Source: Sinorhizobium fredii USDA 257
GTDB taxonomy: Bacteria > Pseudomonadota > Alphaproteobacteria > Rhizobiales > Rhizobiaceae
NCBI RefSeq assembly: GCF_000265205.3
Contig: NC_018000.1
Location: 992,001-1,056,000, forward strand
DNA length: 64,000 bases
Direction of reading: 5' to 3'
A program made the position numbers and the translations under genes. The notes under the pieces were generated by a model. That model worked only from the letters and a program-made list of their open reading frames with translations, was not told the origin of the DNA and did no database searches. Shown here one piece after another: positions 1 through 9,394 of the stretch (positions are counted from its first letter, which is position 1; each line of letters begins with the position of its first letter).

Positions 1-1
1 G

Positions 2-595
2 AGGACCGTTGCGCTACCGGCGCCCTCCGATCGCGAGAAGACCCAATGGTATTTCCAACGTTATGTGCCGCATCTGCCCGCCGGCGGCGAGATCGTGCTT
101 TTCGACCGCTCCTGGTACAATCGCTCCGGCGTCGAGCGCGTCATGGGTTTCGCGACAGAAGATGAGGTCGAGCAATTCTTCAACGACGTTCCCGCATTCG
201 AGCGCATGTTGGTGCGCTCCGGCATTAGGCTTGTCAAATACTGGTTCTCGATCGCCGACGAGGAGCAGCAACTGCGCTTCCTGATGCGCATCCACGATCC
301 GTTGAAACAGTGGAAGCTCTCGCCGATGGACCTGCAATCGCGTGTGCGCTGGGAAGCCTATACCAAGGCCAAGGAAGAGACCTTCGCCCGCACCAACATC
401 CCGGAAGCGCCGTGGCACATCGTCGAGGCCAACGACAAGAAGCGGGCGCGGCTCAACTGCATCGACCACCTCTTGAAGCAGTTCCCTTATGAGGAGGTGC
501 CGCACGAGGATATCAGCCTGCCGGAGCGGATATTCAATCCCAACTACGAGCGAATGGTGCTGCCGCCGGAGCTCTACGTACCGTCGAAATACTGA
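2..595 (+). CDS. ppk2: Polyphosphate kinase 2 (PPK2), 5' end outside window
   Basis: C-terminal 197 residues of a PPK2-family kinase; the reading frame is already open at base 2, so the start lies upstream of the window. PPK2 enzymes transfer phosphate between polyphosphate and nucleoside di- or monophosphates in the cytoplasm. Visible family signatures are the PAPSDREKTQWYFQRY stretch, the Walker-B-like EIVLFDRSWYNR segment and the downstream WYNRSGVERVMGF and DPLKQWKLSPMD blocks typical of the class that ends near YVPSKY. The tail is complete and stops at TGA 593-595. Whether it belongs to class I or II cannot be settled without the N-terminus. It does not appear to form an operon with the next gene, which starts 127 bases later. 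Confidence 0.93.
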   Translation, partial: RTVALPAPSDREKTQWYFQRYVPHLPAGGEIVLFDRSWYNRSGVERVMGFATEDEVEQFFNDVPAFERMLVRSGIRLVKYWFSIADEEQQLRFLMRIHDPLKQWKLSPMDLQSRVRWEAYTKAKEETFARTNIPEAPWHIVEANDKKRARLNCIDHLLKQFPYEEVPHEDISLPERIFNPNYERMVLPPELYVPSKY

Positions 596-722
596 TCGAC
601 CGGTGTGCGCCAGCGCGATGTCACGCCTGCGCCGACACGGGCTTGTCATCGATCTGTGAGAGACTTGGTGTCCCTGCCAGACACGGCTTTGCTATTGTGT
701 TGCTTTTCAAAGAGATGGCGCG

Positions 723-929
723 ATGGACGTGGATCACCGCACAGATTTGCTCTCACTCTACCCGGACGAAATGCGCATGCTTCGCGAAATGTTCGATTGC
801 GCCCTGGTCGAGCGCCAGTGGAGCAGCAATTGCGAGGCGGCGGAAGCGCTCGCCGCGCGGATCGCCGATCTCCATCAAACCGGTGTCCAGGATGCCGACG
901 ATCTCCTAGCGATGATCCGCCGGTTCTGA
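723..929 (+). CDS. Small conserved-looking hypothetical protein (68 aa)
   Basis: An acidic, soluble 68-residue protein starting MDVDHRTDLLSLYP and ending LLAMIRRF. A purine-rich AAGAG lies about 10 bases before ATG 723. I recognise no domain; there is no signal peptide or membrane segment, and the predicted structure is mostly helical. Similar short proteins are common beside stress genes in rhizobia, but this is a general impression. Its stop is in the same frame as the following SRPBCC ORF, which remains open right after the TGA. The call as a real gene rests on codon use and the plausible ribosome site only. Confidence 0.5.
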   Translation: MDVDHRTDLLSLYPDEMRMLREMFDCALVERQWSSNCEAAEALAARIADLHQTGVQDADDLLAMIRRF

Positions 930-1076
930 ACCTGGTTCAGACTGCGCCTTGGTCAACGACAGCGGCCGTTACGAGTCCGGCAAACGGGGGCCCACGCCCT
1001 CCTTCGGCCAGCGACTTGCACCCCGCAGCCGGAGCCGCACTGGACCATCGACGCCTCTGTCGAGGATGTCTGGCGG

Positions 1077-1475
1077 GTGTTTAGCGCCCCCGAGACCTGG
1101 CCGGGCTGGTGGCCCTCGGTAAAGCAGGTCACGCTTGTGCGCCTAGGCGACGAGGCCGGCATCGGCGCCGTGCACCGGATGAAATGGTCCACGGCGTTGC
1201 CCTATGACTTGGCCTTCGACATGGAAACGACCAGGATCGAACCGATGTCGCTCATCGAGGGGAAAGCTTCGGGTGAACTCGAGGGTACCGGTCGATGGAC
1301 GCTTCGGCGCGACGGCGCGAAATGCAATGTCCGCTACGACTGGATCGTCAAGGTGACGAAACCCTGGATGGTCAGACTTGCATTCATCCTGAAGCCTGTT
1401 TTCAGCTGGAACCATGCGATCGTCATGGAACGCGGTCGGCGAGGTCTGGTGCGTCGCCTGGCCGGTGATCGCTGA
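1077..1475 (+). CDS. SRPBCC (START/polyketide cyclase-like) family ORF, start missing or damaged
   Basis: The product looks like a ligand-binding SRPBCC domain protein: FSAPETWPGWWPSVKQV, then a segment ending TGRWTLRRDG and a C-terminal helix around FSWNHAIVMERG. The domain clearly begins before the listed GTG, because the codons at 1041-1076 read WTIDASVEDVWR, the standard first strand and helix of this fold. The frame is open back to the TGA of the preceding gene (927-929) yet contains no ATG, GTG or TTG between 930 and 1076. So either the true start has been lost, or the ORF begins with an unusual codon, or it is a decayed gene. Function and ligand are unknown. Confidence 0.5.
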   Translation: MFSAPETWPGWWPSVKQVTLVRLGDEAGIGAVHRMKWSTALPYDLAFDMETTRIEPMSLIEGKASGELEGTGRWTLRRDGAKCNVRYDWIVKVTKPWMVRLAFILKPVFSWNHAIVMERGRRGLVRRLAGDR

Positions 1476-1514
1476 GACTCCCGGGCGGCTATTCCTGGGT
1501 TTTATCGGCATTTC

Positions 1515-1558
1515 CTACAGCGCCGTGCGTCCTTTCAGACGCACAAAGGACGCTGTAG
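1515..1558. repeat. Dispersed palindromic element upstream of kdp
   Basis: Outer arms CTACAGCG and CGCTGTAG enclose inner arms GCGTCCTTT and AAAGGACGC, forming a long imperfect hairpin, followed by a CACCTTGAATTGCTGC tail. From memory, this combination is a very common intergenic element of Sinorhizobium chromosomes and megaplasmids. It lies between the SRPBCC ORF and the kdp leader and may act as a terminator or mRNA-stability hairpin. Family membership is recalled, not searched. Confidence 0.7.
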
Positions 1559-1814
1559 CACCTTGAATTGCTGCGGCGGCGCTTCGCTCGGTGCTGCCAG
1601 CAAAAATCCTACGCGAATCCTATTTCTTTCCTCTTGAGGCTCTCTCGAACCTTTATGCGGTTCGGAGCCATATTCTCGCCAGGTTTCAACCACCCGCCGC
1701 ATCGCCTCGATCTTGCGGCGGGGATGCGCACGCCATCGCGATCACCTGCCGGGTGGCCCGGCGCTGCCTCGGGGTGACCCACAGTCAGTAGAACAACACA
1801 CAGGGATCATCGTC
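1559..1814 (+). promoter_or_regulatory. kdp leader/promoter region
   Basis: This 256-base stretch holds no convincing gene. It must contain the kdp promoter. Two inverted repeats are visible: CGAACC-N7-GGTTCG at 1646-1664, and GCCGGG-TGG-CCCGGC at 1748-1762. Either could be part of a KdpE-bound operator or a leader hairpin, but neither matches a site I can name. The assignment as regulatory is inference from position. Confidence 0.35.
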
Positions 1815-1895
1815 ATGGACATTGTCGTTCTCGCAATAGCCATCGTGTTTTTCGCTTTATCGTTTGCCTATGTCAGGGCTTGCAGCAACCTCTAG
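1815..1895 (+). CDS. 26-aa hydrophobic leader peptide of the kdp operon
   Basis: A 26-residue single-span peptide, MDIVVLAIAIVFFALSFAYV followed by RACSNL. It has about 18 hydrophobic residues and a positively charged, Cys-containing tail, so it would insert in the inner membrane with the tail inside. It ends 15 bases before kdpF and lies on the same strand, so it is probably the first cistron of the kdp operon. It resembles KdpF in size and topology but is a separate ORF. A role as an extra stabilising subunit of the Kdp complex is inference. It is too short for most gene callers. Confidence 0.55.
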   Translation: MDIVVLAIAIVFFALSFAYVRACSNL

Positions 1896-1910
1896 TCGCG
1901 GAGCGGAAAG

Positions 1911-2000
1911 ATGCTCGTTGAATACACCCTCGGGGGCGCAGTGACCGTATTCCTCCTCGTCTACCTGACCTACGCCCTCATTCGTCCGGAGCGGTTCTGA
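1911..2000 (+). CDS. kdpF: K+-transporting ATPase, KdpF subunit (29 aa)
   Basis: A 29-residue peptide with one membrane span, MLVEYTLGGAVTVFLLVYLT then YALIRPERF. The length, central hydrophobic helix and YALIRPE(R/K)F ending are the recognisable pattern of KdpF, the small lipid-like subunit that stabilises the KdpABC pump. GCGGAAAG precedes the ATG as ribosome site. It ends 33 bases before kdpA, as expected for the kdpFABC order. Confidence 0.9.
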   Translation: MLVEYTLGGAVTVFLLVYLTYALIRPERF

Positions 2001-2033
2001 TCGCCAAGGCATCATGTTCGGAAAGCCATACCC

Positions 2034-3737
2034 ATGACTATCAACGGATGGATTCAGATCCTTGTTTTCTGCGGGATCGTCACCTTGCTGGTGAAGCCGC
2101 TCGGCGGCTACATGACGCGTATCTTCAGCGGCGAGCGCACGCTTATTTCATGGATCTTCGGTCCGCTCGAGCGCGGTCTCTACGCCGTCGCCGGTACGAG
2201 CGAGCGGGAGGAACAGCATTGGACGACCTATGCGGCCGCCCTACTGTTCTTCAATCTGGCAGGGTTCCTGCTGCTCTATTTTCTCCAGCGCTTTCAAGGC
2301 GCTCTGCCGTTCAATCCGGCCGGCATGGCCGCCGTCCCGCCGGAACTTGCCTTCAACACCGCTGCCAGCTTCATGACCAATACGAACTGGCAGAATTACG
2401 GCGGCGAGAGCACGATGTCCTATCTCGTGCAGATGGCCGGCCTCACCGTCCAGAACTTCGTCTCGGCGGCGACCGGTATCGCCATTGCCGTGGCTCTGAT
2501 CCGCGGGTTTTCCCGGGCATCGGTCAAGTCGATCGGCAACTTCTGGGTCGACCTGACGAGAGCCACGCTCTACATCCTGCTGCCGCTCTGCGTGGTGCTG
2601 ACACTCGTCTATGTCTACCTCGGCATGCCCCAGACGCTCGGCGCCTATCTCGAAGCGACGACGCTCGAAGGGGCGCAACAGACGATCGCCGTCGGCCCGG
2701 TCGCGTCACAGATCGCCATCAAGATGCTCGGCACCAATGGCGGCGGCTTCTTCAATGCCAACGCCGCCCATCCGTTCGAGAATCCGGACGCGATCTCCAA
2801 TCTCATCCAGATGGTGTCGATCTTCGCGATCGGAGCGGCGCTCACCAACGTCTTCGGCCGCATGGTCGGCAACCAGCGTCAGGGCTGGGCGATCTTCGCG
2901 ACCATGGGCGCCCTGTTTCTCGTCGGCGTCGTCGTCTGCTACTGGGCCGAGGCAGCCGGTAACCCGCTCGTCCACGCGCTTGGTCTTGAAGGCGGCAACA
3001 TGGAAGGCAAGGAAGTCCGTTTCGGTATTTCCCTGTCTGCCCTCTTCGCCGTCATCACCACGGCGGCCTCCTGCGGCGCCGTCAACGCGATGCATGACAG
3101 CTTCACGGCGCTCGGCGGGCTCATCCCGCTGATCAACATGGAGCTCGGCGAGATCATCGTCGGCGGCGTTGGCGCGGGCTTCTACGGCATCCTGCTCTTC
3201 GTTGTGCTGGCGATCTTCGTGGCCGGCCTGATGGTGGGTCGCACGCCGGAATATCTCGGCAAGAAGATCGAGGCGAAGGAGGTCAAGATGGCGGTTCTTG
3301 CCATCCTGTGCCTTCCGCTCGCGATGCTGGTCTTCACGGCGATCTCGGTCGTGCTGCCGGACGCCGCGGCGTCGATCGCCAATCCCGGTCCGCACGGCTT
3401 TTCGGAGATCCTCTACGCCTACACGTCGGCGGCCGCGAACAACGGCTCTGCCTTCGGCGGCCTGACCGGCAATACGGTCTGGTACAACCTCACGCTCGGC
3501 GTCGCGATGCTGATGGGTCGCTTCCTGGTCATCATCCCAGCCCTGGCAATCGCCGGCTCGTTGGTGGTCAAGAAGACCGTACCCGCTTCCGCAGGGACGT
3601 TCCCGACCGACGGAGCGCTCTTCGTCGGCTTGCTCAGCGGTGTCATCCTGATCGTCGGCGGCCTGACGTTCTTCCCGGCTCTCGCGGTCGGCCCGATCGT
3701 CGAGCATCTCGCCATGCTCCTCGGGCAGACCTTCTGA
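2034..3737 (+). CDS. kdpA: K+-transporting ATPase, potassium-binding subunit A
   Basis: KdpA, 567 aa, the K+-selective channel-like subunit of the high-affinity KdpFABC pump in the inner membrane. It is a member of the superfamily of K+ transporters with four pore loops, and all four are visible: [35 protein letters not shown], a third near [17 protein letters not shown], and [16 protein letters not shown]. About ten hydrophobic helices surround them, and the length is close to the usual 557-580 aa. The gene follows kdpF and precedes a small membrane peptide and kdpB. Expression is presumably induced by low K+ through KdpDE encoded downstream. Confidence 0.98.
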   Translation: MTINGWIQILVFCGIVTLLVKPLGGYMTRIFSGERTLISWIFGPLERGLYAVAGTSEREEQHWTTYAAALLFFNLAGFLLLYFLQRFQGALPFNPAGMAAVPPELAFNTAASFMTNTNWQNYGGESTMSYLVQMAGLTVQNFVSAATGIAIAVALIRGFSRASVKSIGNFWVDLTRATLYILLPLCVVLTLVYVYLGMPQTLGAYLEATTLEGAQQTIAVGPVASQIAIKMLGTNGGGFFNANAAHPFENPDAISNLIQMVSIFAIGAALTNVFGRMVGNQRQGWAIFATMGALFLVGVVVCYWAEAAGNPLVHALGLEGGNMEGKEVRFGISLSALFAVITTAASCGAVNAMHDSFTALGGLIPLINMELGEIIVGGVGAGFYGILLFVVLAIFVAGLMVGRTPEYLGKKIEAKEVKMAVLAILCLPLAMLVFTAISVVLPDAAASIANPGPHGFSEILYAYTSAAANNGSAFGGLTGNTVWYNLTLGVAMLMGRFLVIIPALAIAGSLVVKKTVPASAGTFPTDGALFVGLLSGVILIVGGLTFFPALAVGPIVEHLAMLLGQTF

Positions 3738-3747
3738 CGGTGGCGCC

Positions 3748-3921
3748 ATGGCTCACGTAGTCCGCCATTCACGCAAACCGTTCCATCCCCGCGCCGAGCA
3801 CCTGGCGCGGGGAGAAGCGCCACCGCCACGGGTCTCGACCATCCTCTGCCTGATCCTCGGCGGGATGACGCTGCTCGTGCTGATCGGCAAGGCGTTGACA
3901 TATTTGTTCGCAGCAACCTGA
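3748..3921 (+). CDS. 57-aa membrane peptide between kdpA and kdpB
   Basis: A 57-residue protein beginning [15 protein letters not shown] with a basic N-terminal half and a single strongly hydrophobic span ([20 protein letters not shown]). The charge pattern predicts a cytoplasmic N-terminus and one inner-membrane helix. It starts 10 bases after the kdpA stop and ends 40 bases before kdpB, so it is almost certainly co-transcribed. It has no counterpart in the classical enterobacterial kdpFABC operon. An accessory subunit or regulator of the Kdp complex is a guess from position and topology. Confidence 0.6.
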   Translation: MAHVVRHSRKPFHPRAEHLARGEAPPPRVSTILCLILGGMTLLVLIGKALTYLFAAT

Positions 3922-3961
3922 CCGATCGCGGTGCGTTCGAAACATCCAACTGGAGTCTCCA

Positions 3962-6049
3962 ATGAGCCAGTCCAAATCCACGAGCATCATGGACGCTCGC
4001 ATCCTCATACCCGCCATCGGCGATGCCTTCCGGAAGCTCAATCCGGAGGCGCTCGCCCGGAACCCGGTAATGTTCGTCGTCGCCGTCGTCTCCGCTTTGA
4101 CCACCGTCCTGCTTCTCCGTGACCTGATCACGGGCGGCGGGAACATCGGCTTCTCGTTCCAGATCGTCGTCTGGCTTTGGTTCACCGTGCTTTTCGCCAA
4201 TTTTGCCGAAGCGGTGGCCGAGGGACGCGGCAAGGCGCAAGCGGAATCGCTGCGGCGGACGCGCACGGAAACCCAGGCGAAGCTGCTGAAGGGCGATGAT
4301 ATCAGGAACTTCAAGATCGTGCCCGGCACGAGCCTGAAAGTCGGCGATGTCGTGCTTGTCGAGGCCGGGGACATTATCCCGTCGGACGGCGAAGTCGTCG
4401 AAGGCGTCGCCTCGGTCAACGAGGCGGCCATAACCGGCGAATCCGCGCCGGTGATCCGCGAATCGGGCGGTGACCGGTCCGCCGTCACCGGCGGCACGCA
4501 GGTGCTTTCCGACTGGATCCGAGTCCGGATCACCGCGGCGTCCGGCTCGACCTTCATCGACCGCATGATCGCGCTCGTCGAAGGCGCCGAGCGGCAAAAG
4601 ACGCCCAACGAGATCGCGCTCAACATCCTGCTTGCCGGCATGACGCTGATCTTCGTTCTGGCGACGGCGACGATCCCGAGCTTCGCCACCTATGCCGGCG
4701 GCTACATTCCCGTGCTCATTCTCGTGGCGCTCTTCGTCACGCTGATACCCACGACGATCGGCGCGCTTCTGTCGGCGATCGGCATTGCCGGCATGGACCG
4801 GCTGGTGCGCTTCAACGTACTTGCCATGTCCGGCCGTGCCGTCGAGGCGGCAGGCGACGTCGATACGCTGCTGCTCGACAAGACCGGCACCATTACGCTC
4901 GGCAATCGCCAGGCCACGGAGTTCAAGCCGGTTCGAGGCGTCACCGAGCAGGAATTGGCGGATGCCGCACAGCTTGCGTCGCTCCCCGACGAGACTCCGG
5001 AGGGCCGCTCCATCGTCGTGCTCGCCAAGGAGAAATACGGCATCCGCGCCCGCGACATGGGAAGCCTGCATGCCCACTTCGTGCCGTTCACGGCGCAAAG
5101 CCGAATGAGTGGCGTCGATTTCGACGGCTCCAGCATCCGCAAGGGGGCGGTCGACGCAGTTCTTCATTATGTCGATCGTACCACTGTCGCGAGCATCGAT
5201 GGTACTGCGCGGGTGGCCGTGCGTGAACCGCAGGCAGCCCGCGAGCTCCAGGCGATCGCCGACGAGATCGCCAAGGCGGGCGGTACGCCCCTTGCCGTGG
5301 TCAAGGACGGCCGACTACTCGGTACCGTCCATCTCAAGGACATCGTCAAAGGCGGCATCAAGGAGCGCTTCGCCGAATTGCGCCGCATGGGCATTCGCAC
5401 CGTGATGATCACTGGCGACAATCCGATGACGGCTGCGGCGATCGCGGCGGAAGCGGGCGTCGACGATTTCCTGGCTCAGGCCACACCCGAGAACAAGCTC
5501 AGCCTCATCCGCGAGGAACAGGCGAAAGGCAAGCTCGTGGCGATGTGCGGCGACGGCACGAACGACGCGCCCGCGCTCGCCCAGGCGGATGTCGGCGTCG
5601 CCATGAACACCGGCACGGTGGCGGCGCGTGAAGCCGGCAACATGGTCGACCTCGATTCCGACCCGACGAAGCTCATCGAGATCGTCGAAATCGGCAAGCA
5701 ATTGCTGATGACGCGCGGCGCCTTGACGACCTTCTCGATTGCCAACGACGTCGCCAAGTACTTCGCCATCATCCCGGCGATGTTCCTGGCTTTCTATCCG
5801 CAGCTCGGCGCGCTCAACGTCATGGGCCTGAAGACGCCCGAGAGCGCAATTCTCTCGGCGATCATCTTCAACGCGCTCATCATCGTCGCGTTGATACCGC
5901 TTTCGCTGAAGGGCGTGAAATATCGGCCGATCGGCGCAGGCGCGCTGCTCTCGCGCAACCTGCTGATCTACGGCCTCGGCGGCATCATCGTTCCCTTCAT
6001 CGGCATCAAAGTGATTGACGTCGTCATCACGACGCTCGGCCTCGCATAA
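3962..6049 (+). CDS. kdpB: K+-transporting ATPase, ATP-binding subunit B
   Basis: KdpB, 695 aa, the P-type ATPase subunit that hydrolyses ATP and energises K+ uptake. The actuator motif TGES is at residues 158-161, the phosphorylated Asp of DKTGT is residue 306, and the hinge motif [16 protein letters not shown] lies near residues 530-545. Hydrophobic pairs occur before the actuator domain, around 220-280, and at the C-terminus. Length equals the family norm (about 680-700 aa). It sits between the 57-aa peptide and kdpC with a short gap, consistent with one operon. No key residue is missing. Confidence 0.98.
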   Translation: MSQSKSTSIMDARILIPAIGDAFRKLNPEALARNPVMFVVAVVSALTTVLLLRDLITGGGNIGFSFQIVVWLWFTVLFANFAEAVAEGRGKAQAESLRRTRTETQAKLLKGDDIRNFKIVPGTSLKVGDVVLVEAGDIIPSDGEVVEGVASVNEAAITGESAPVIRESGGDRSAVTGGTQVLSDWIRVRITAASGSTFIDRMIALVEGAERQKTPNEIALNILLAGMTLIFVLATATIPSFATYAGGYIPVLILVALFVTLIPTTIGALLSAIGIAGMDRLVRFNVLAMSGRAVEAAGDVDTLLLDKTGTITLGNRQATEFKPVRGVTEQELADAAQLASLPDETPEGRSIVVLAKEKYGIRARDMGSLHAHFVPFTAQSRMSGVDFDGSSIRKGAVDAVLHYVDRTTVASIDGTARVAVREPQAARELQAIADEIAKAGGTPLAVVKDGRLLGTVHLKDIVKGGIKERFAELRRMGIRTVMITGDNPMTAAAIAAEAGVDDFLAQATPENKLSLIREEQAKGKLVAMCGDGTNDAPALAQADVGVAMNTGTVAAREAGNMVDLDSDPTKLIEIVEIGKQLLMTRGALTTFSIANDVAKYFAIIPAMFLAFYPQLGALNVMGLKTPESAILSAIIFNALIIVALIPLSLKGVKYRPIGAGALLSRNLLIYGLGGIIVPFIGIKVIDVVITTLGLA

Positions 6050-6060
6050 GGATCGATCCC

Positions 6061-6630
6061 ATGTGGAAGCAAGTAAAACCCGCGATCGTCATGATCATTG
6101 CACTCACCATACTGACTGGACTGGTCTATCCGCTCGGAATGACCGGCATCGCCCAGGCCCTGTTCCCGCATCAGGCGAACGGAAGCCTGATCGAGAAGGA
6201 CGGGAAAGTCGTCGGCTCTGAACTGATCGGTCAGGCCTTCACCAACGACCGGTATTTCCAAGGTCGGCCCTCCGCCGCCGGCGACGGCTACAACGCGGCC
6301 GGTTCCAGCGGCTCCAACCTCGGTCCGACCAACGCGAAGTTGATCGACCGCATCAAGGCCGACGCCGAGGCGCTGAAGGCGACGAACCCCGCTGAGCCGG
6401 TACCGATGGACCTGGTGACGACGTCGGGCAGCGGCCTCGATCCGCATATCTCGCCCGAGGCGGCCTATTTCCAGGTGCCCCGCGTCGCCAAGGCGCGCGG
6501 TCTCGACGAAACCGCGGTCAAGGCGCTGGTCGACGGCCATATCGAAGACCGGGAACTTGGCTTCATGGGCGAGCCAACGGTCAATGTCCTGGCATTGAAC
6601 CTTGCGCTTGACAGCTCTGCTGCTCAATAA
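6061..6630 (+). CDS. kdpC: K+-transporting ATPase, subunit C
   Basis: KdpC, 189 aa, with one N-terminal membrane helix ([20 protein letters not shown]) and a periplasmic domain. Diagnostic blocks are [27 protein letters not shown] and [12 protein letters not shown], ending with [16 protein letters not shown]. The subunit stabilises the complex and increases ATP binding by KdpB. It starts 11 bases after kdpB, and kdpD begins 58 bases after it. Length is normal. Confidence 0.97.
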   Translation: MWKQVKPAIVMIIALTILTGLVYPLGMTGIAQALFPHQANGSLIEKDGKVVGSELIGQAFTNDRYFQGRPSAAGDGYNAAGSSGSNLGPTNAKLIDRIKADAEALKATNPAEPVPMDLVTTSGSGLDPHISPEAAYFQVPRVAKARGLDETAVKALVDGHIEDRELGFMGEPTVNVLALNLALDSSAAQ

Positions 6631-6688
6631 CGGAATGGGCTGAGGCCGACACGGTCCCAGCTTCTGACCGCGAGGGGAATGCCAATCC

Positions 6689-9394
6689 ATGCCCGACGAA
6701 AGACGCGACGTCGATAAAAGGCCATCGCCCGACGCTCTCCTCGAGAATGCCGAACGCGAGGCCCGCGGGCGCCTGAAGATCTTTCTGGGTGCTGCTCCGG
6801 GCGTGGGGAAGACCTACGAGATGCTGGTCTCAGGCCGGGCGCGGAAGTCCGACGGCATCGACGTCGTCATCGGCATCGTCGAGACCCATGGCCGCCAGGA
6901 GACCCAGTCACTTGTAGGCGGCTTCGAGTTCATTCCCCGCCGCAAGGTCGAGTACAAGGGCCGCATCCTCGATGAAATGGACCTCGATGCCATCCTCGCG
7001 CGACGTCCGCAACTGGTCCTCGTCGATGAGCTGGCGCACACCAATGCAGACGGGAGCCGCCACTCGAAGCGCTACCTGGATGTGGAGGAAATCCTCGCCC
7101 AGGGCATCGATGTCTATTCGACGCTGAATGTCCAGCATATCGAAAGCCTCAACGACATCGTCGCGCAGATTACCCGGATCCGGGTGCGTGAGACGGTGCC
7201 CGACTCGATCATCGACCGCGCCGACGACGTCGAGATCGTCGATCTAACCCCCGATGATCTCATCAAGCGCTTGCATGAGGGAAAGGTCTATCTGCCGACG
7301 ACGGCAAAGCGGGCGATAGCCAATTACTTTTCTCCCGGCAATCTGACAGCTTTGCGCGAACTGGCGCTGCGACGCACCGCCGAGCGCGTCGACGACCAGC
7401 TTCTGAGCCACATGCAGGCGCATGCGATTCCCGGTCCCTGGGCGGCGGGAGACCGCGTGCTTGTCTGCATCGACCATGATCCGCGCGGCGCCGCCCTAGT
7501 CCGCTACGCAAAGCGGCAGGCGGACCGGTTGCGGGCACCCTGGGCCGCAATTCACGTCGAAACCTCCCGATCCATCAACATGCCCGACGCCGATAAGGAC
7601 CGGCTGGCTTCGTATCTGCGGCTTGCCGAGCAATTGGGTGGCGAAGCCATGACCATTCCGGGACAGAGCGTGGCGCGCGACATTCTCCGGCATGCTGCGG
7701 CCCACAATTTCACGCATGTAGTAACGGGAAAACCGAACAAGCCGCGCTGGCGGGAGCTAATCGAAGGATCGGTATCGCATGACCTGATCCGGCACGCCGG
7801 CGAGATCAGCGTGCACGTGGTCTCCGGCGTGGAGCGCGCCCCGCCGCGCTCAAGGGGCGTGAAGACCGCGCCGCCGCCGCAACAGGTCAAGCTTCAGCCC
7901 TATCTGTTCAGCACGCTCTACATCTCGATCGCGCTTGCGTTCGGCGCGCTGCTCGACCAGGTTCTGGACGTCCGCAATCTGGCACTCGTGTTCCTGATTG
8001 CCGTTCTCACCTCGGCCGTGACGGCGGGCCTCGGCCCCGCGCTCTATGCCTGCGTTGTCAGCGCGCTGGCCTTCAACTTCTTCTTTCTGGAGCCGCGATA
8101 CACGCTGACGATCCGCGACCCGGAGAGCGTGCTGGCGCTGGTCTTCTTCCTGGTCGTCGCGGTTACGGCGAGCAACCTGACGGCGCGTGTTCAACGGCAG
8201 GCGGCTGCGGCCCGGCAGCGTGCCAGGACGACCGAGGACCTTTATCTCTTCTCGAAGAAGCTCGCCAGCACCGGAACACTCGACGACGTGTTGTGGGCGA
8301 CAGCGCATCAGATGGCGTCGATGCTCAAGGTTCGCGTGGTGATCCTTCTGCCCGAGGACGACTCGATTGCGGTCAAGGCAGGCTACCCGCCCGACGATAC
8401 GCTCGTCGACGCAGACATCGCCGCGGCGCGTTGGGCATGGGAAAATGATCGGCCGGCGGGTCGCGGCGCCGACACGCTGCCGGGAGCCAAGCGCCTTTAC
8501 CTGCCGCTGAGGACCGGTCGCACGGCCATCGGCGTCGTCGGTCTCGACAATGACAGGCAGGGACCACTTCTGACTCCGGAACAGCAGCGGCTGTTCGATG
8601 CCCTGGCAGACCAGGCTGCGCTGGCGATCGAGCGGGTGCAGTTGGTCGCCGACGTGGACCGGGCGCGTCTGGCCGCCGAAGCGGACAGGCTTCGTTCCGC
8701 TCTTCTCACGTCGATCTCCCACGACCTCAAGACGCCGCTGGCGGCCATCATGGGAGCGGCCGGTACGTTGCGCGACTACTTCGGCGCGATGCCGGAGGAC
8801 GACCGCACGGACCTGCTTTCGACGGTCGTCGACGAGTCGGAGCGGCTCAACCGCTTCATCGCCAATCTGCTCGACATGACGAGGATCGAGTCCGGCGCGA
8901 CCGAGCCGAACGCCTCCTTCCAGTATGTCGGAGATGTCGTCGGCACGGCGCTTCGCCGGGCCGGCAAGATGCTGGCGCGACACAAGACGGCGATCGACAT
9001 CCCCGCCGACCTGCCGATGCTGAGGCTCGACTCCGTCCTCTTCGAGCAGGTGCTGTTCAACCTCCTGGACAATGCGGCCAAGTATGCCCCGCCAGGCTCG
9101 ATCATCAGGATTCGCGCGTGGGTCGATGGAAGCGCCGTTACCCTTCAGGTCATGGACGAAGGTCCCGGTATTCCGAGCGGTGATCTCGAGCGTGTGTTCG
9201 ACAGTTTCTATCGCGTCCGCAAGGGCGATCATGTGCGCGCCGGCACCGGTCTCGGGCTTTCGATCTGCAGGGGCTTCGTCGAGGCTCTGGGCGGAGCGAT
9301 TTCGGCGGGCAAGAGAACGGATGGCTCGGGAGCGGTCTTTACCATCACGATGCCGATCCCGACCGACACGCCAAAGGTGGAAGATCTGACATGA
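6689..9394 (+). CDS. kdpD: Osmosensitive K+ channel histidine kinase KdpD
   Basis: KdpD, 901 aa, the membrane sensor kinase that activates KdpE when K+ is limiting. Order of domains: N-terminal KdpD domain with Walker A (GAAPGVGKT, about residue 33) and Walker B (LVLVDELAHTN), a universal-stress-like domain (about 250-370), four membrane helices (about 400-500), a GAF domain, a HisKA domain with the phosphorylated His at residue 678 (SISHDLKTPLA), and an HATPase domain with LLDNAAKYAP and DEGPGIP. All motifs are intact. Its stop overlaps the kdpE start by four bases (ATGA), giving translational coupling. Confidence 0.98.
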   Translation: MPDERRDVDKRPSPDALLENAEREARGRLKIFLGAAPGVGKTYEMLVSGRARKSDGIDVVIGIVETHGRQETQSLVGGFEFIPRRKVEYKGRILDEMDLDAILARRPQLVLVDELAHTNADGSRHSKRYLDVEEILAQGIDVYSTLNVQHIESLNDIVAQITRIRVRETVPDSIIDRADDVEIVDLTPDDLIKRLHEGKVYLPTTAKRAIANYFSPGNLTALRELALRRTAERVDDQLLSHMQAHAIPGPWAAGDRVLVCIDHDPRGAALVRYAKRQADRLRAPWAAIHVETSRSINMPDADKDRLASYLRLAEQLGGEAMTIPGQSVARDILRHAAAHNFTHVVTGKPNKPRWRELIEGSVSHDLIRHAGEISVHVVSGVERAPPRSRGVKTAPPPQQVKLQPYLFSTLYISIALAFGALLDQVLDVRNLALVFLIAVLTSAVTAGLGPALYACVVSALAFNFFFLEPRYTLTIRDPESVLALVFFLVVAVTASNLTARVQRQAAAARQRARTTEDLYLFSKKLASTGTLDDVLWATAHQMASMLKVRVVILLPEDDSIAVKAGYPPDDTLVDADIAAARWAWENDRPAGRGADTLPGAKRLYLPLRTGRTAIGVVGLDNDRQGPLLTPEQQRLFDALADQAALAIERVQLVADVDRARLAAEADRLRSALLTSISHDLKTPLAAIMGAAGTLRDYFGAMPEDDRTDLLSTVVDESERLNRFIANLLDMTRIESGATEPNASFQYVGDVVGTALRRAGKMLARHKTAIDIPADLPMLRLDSVLFEQVLFNLLDNAAKYAPPGSIIRIRAWVDGSAVTLQVMDEGPGIPSGDLERVFDSFYRVRKGDHVRAGTGLGLSICRGFVEALGGAISAGKRTDGSGAVFTITMPIPTDTPKVEDLT

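Noticed and set aside
2706..5167. Long minus-strand frames opposite kdpA and kdpB
   Set aside because: Composition-driven shadows; kdpA and kdpB motifs are complete on the plus strand.
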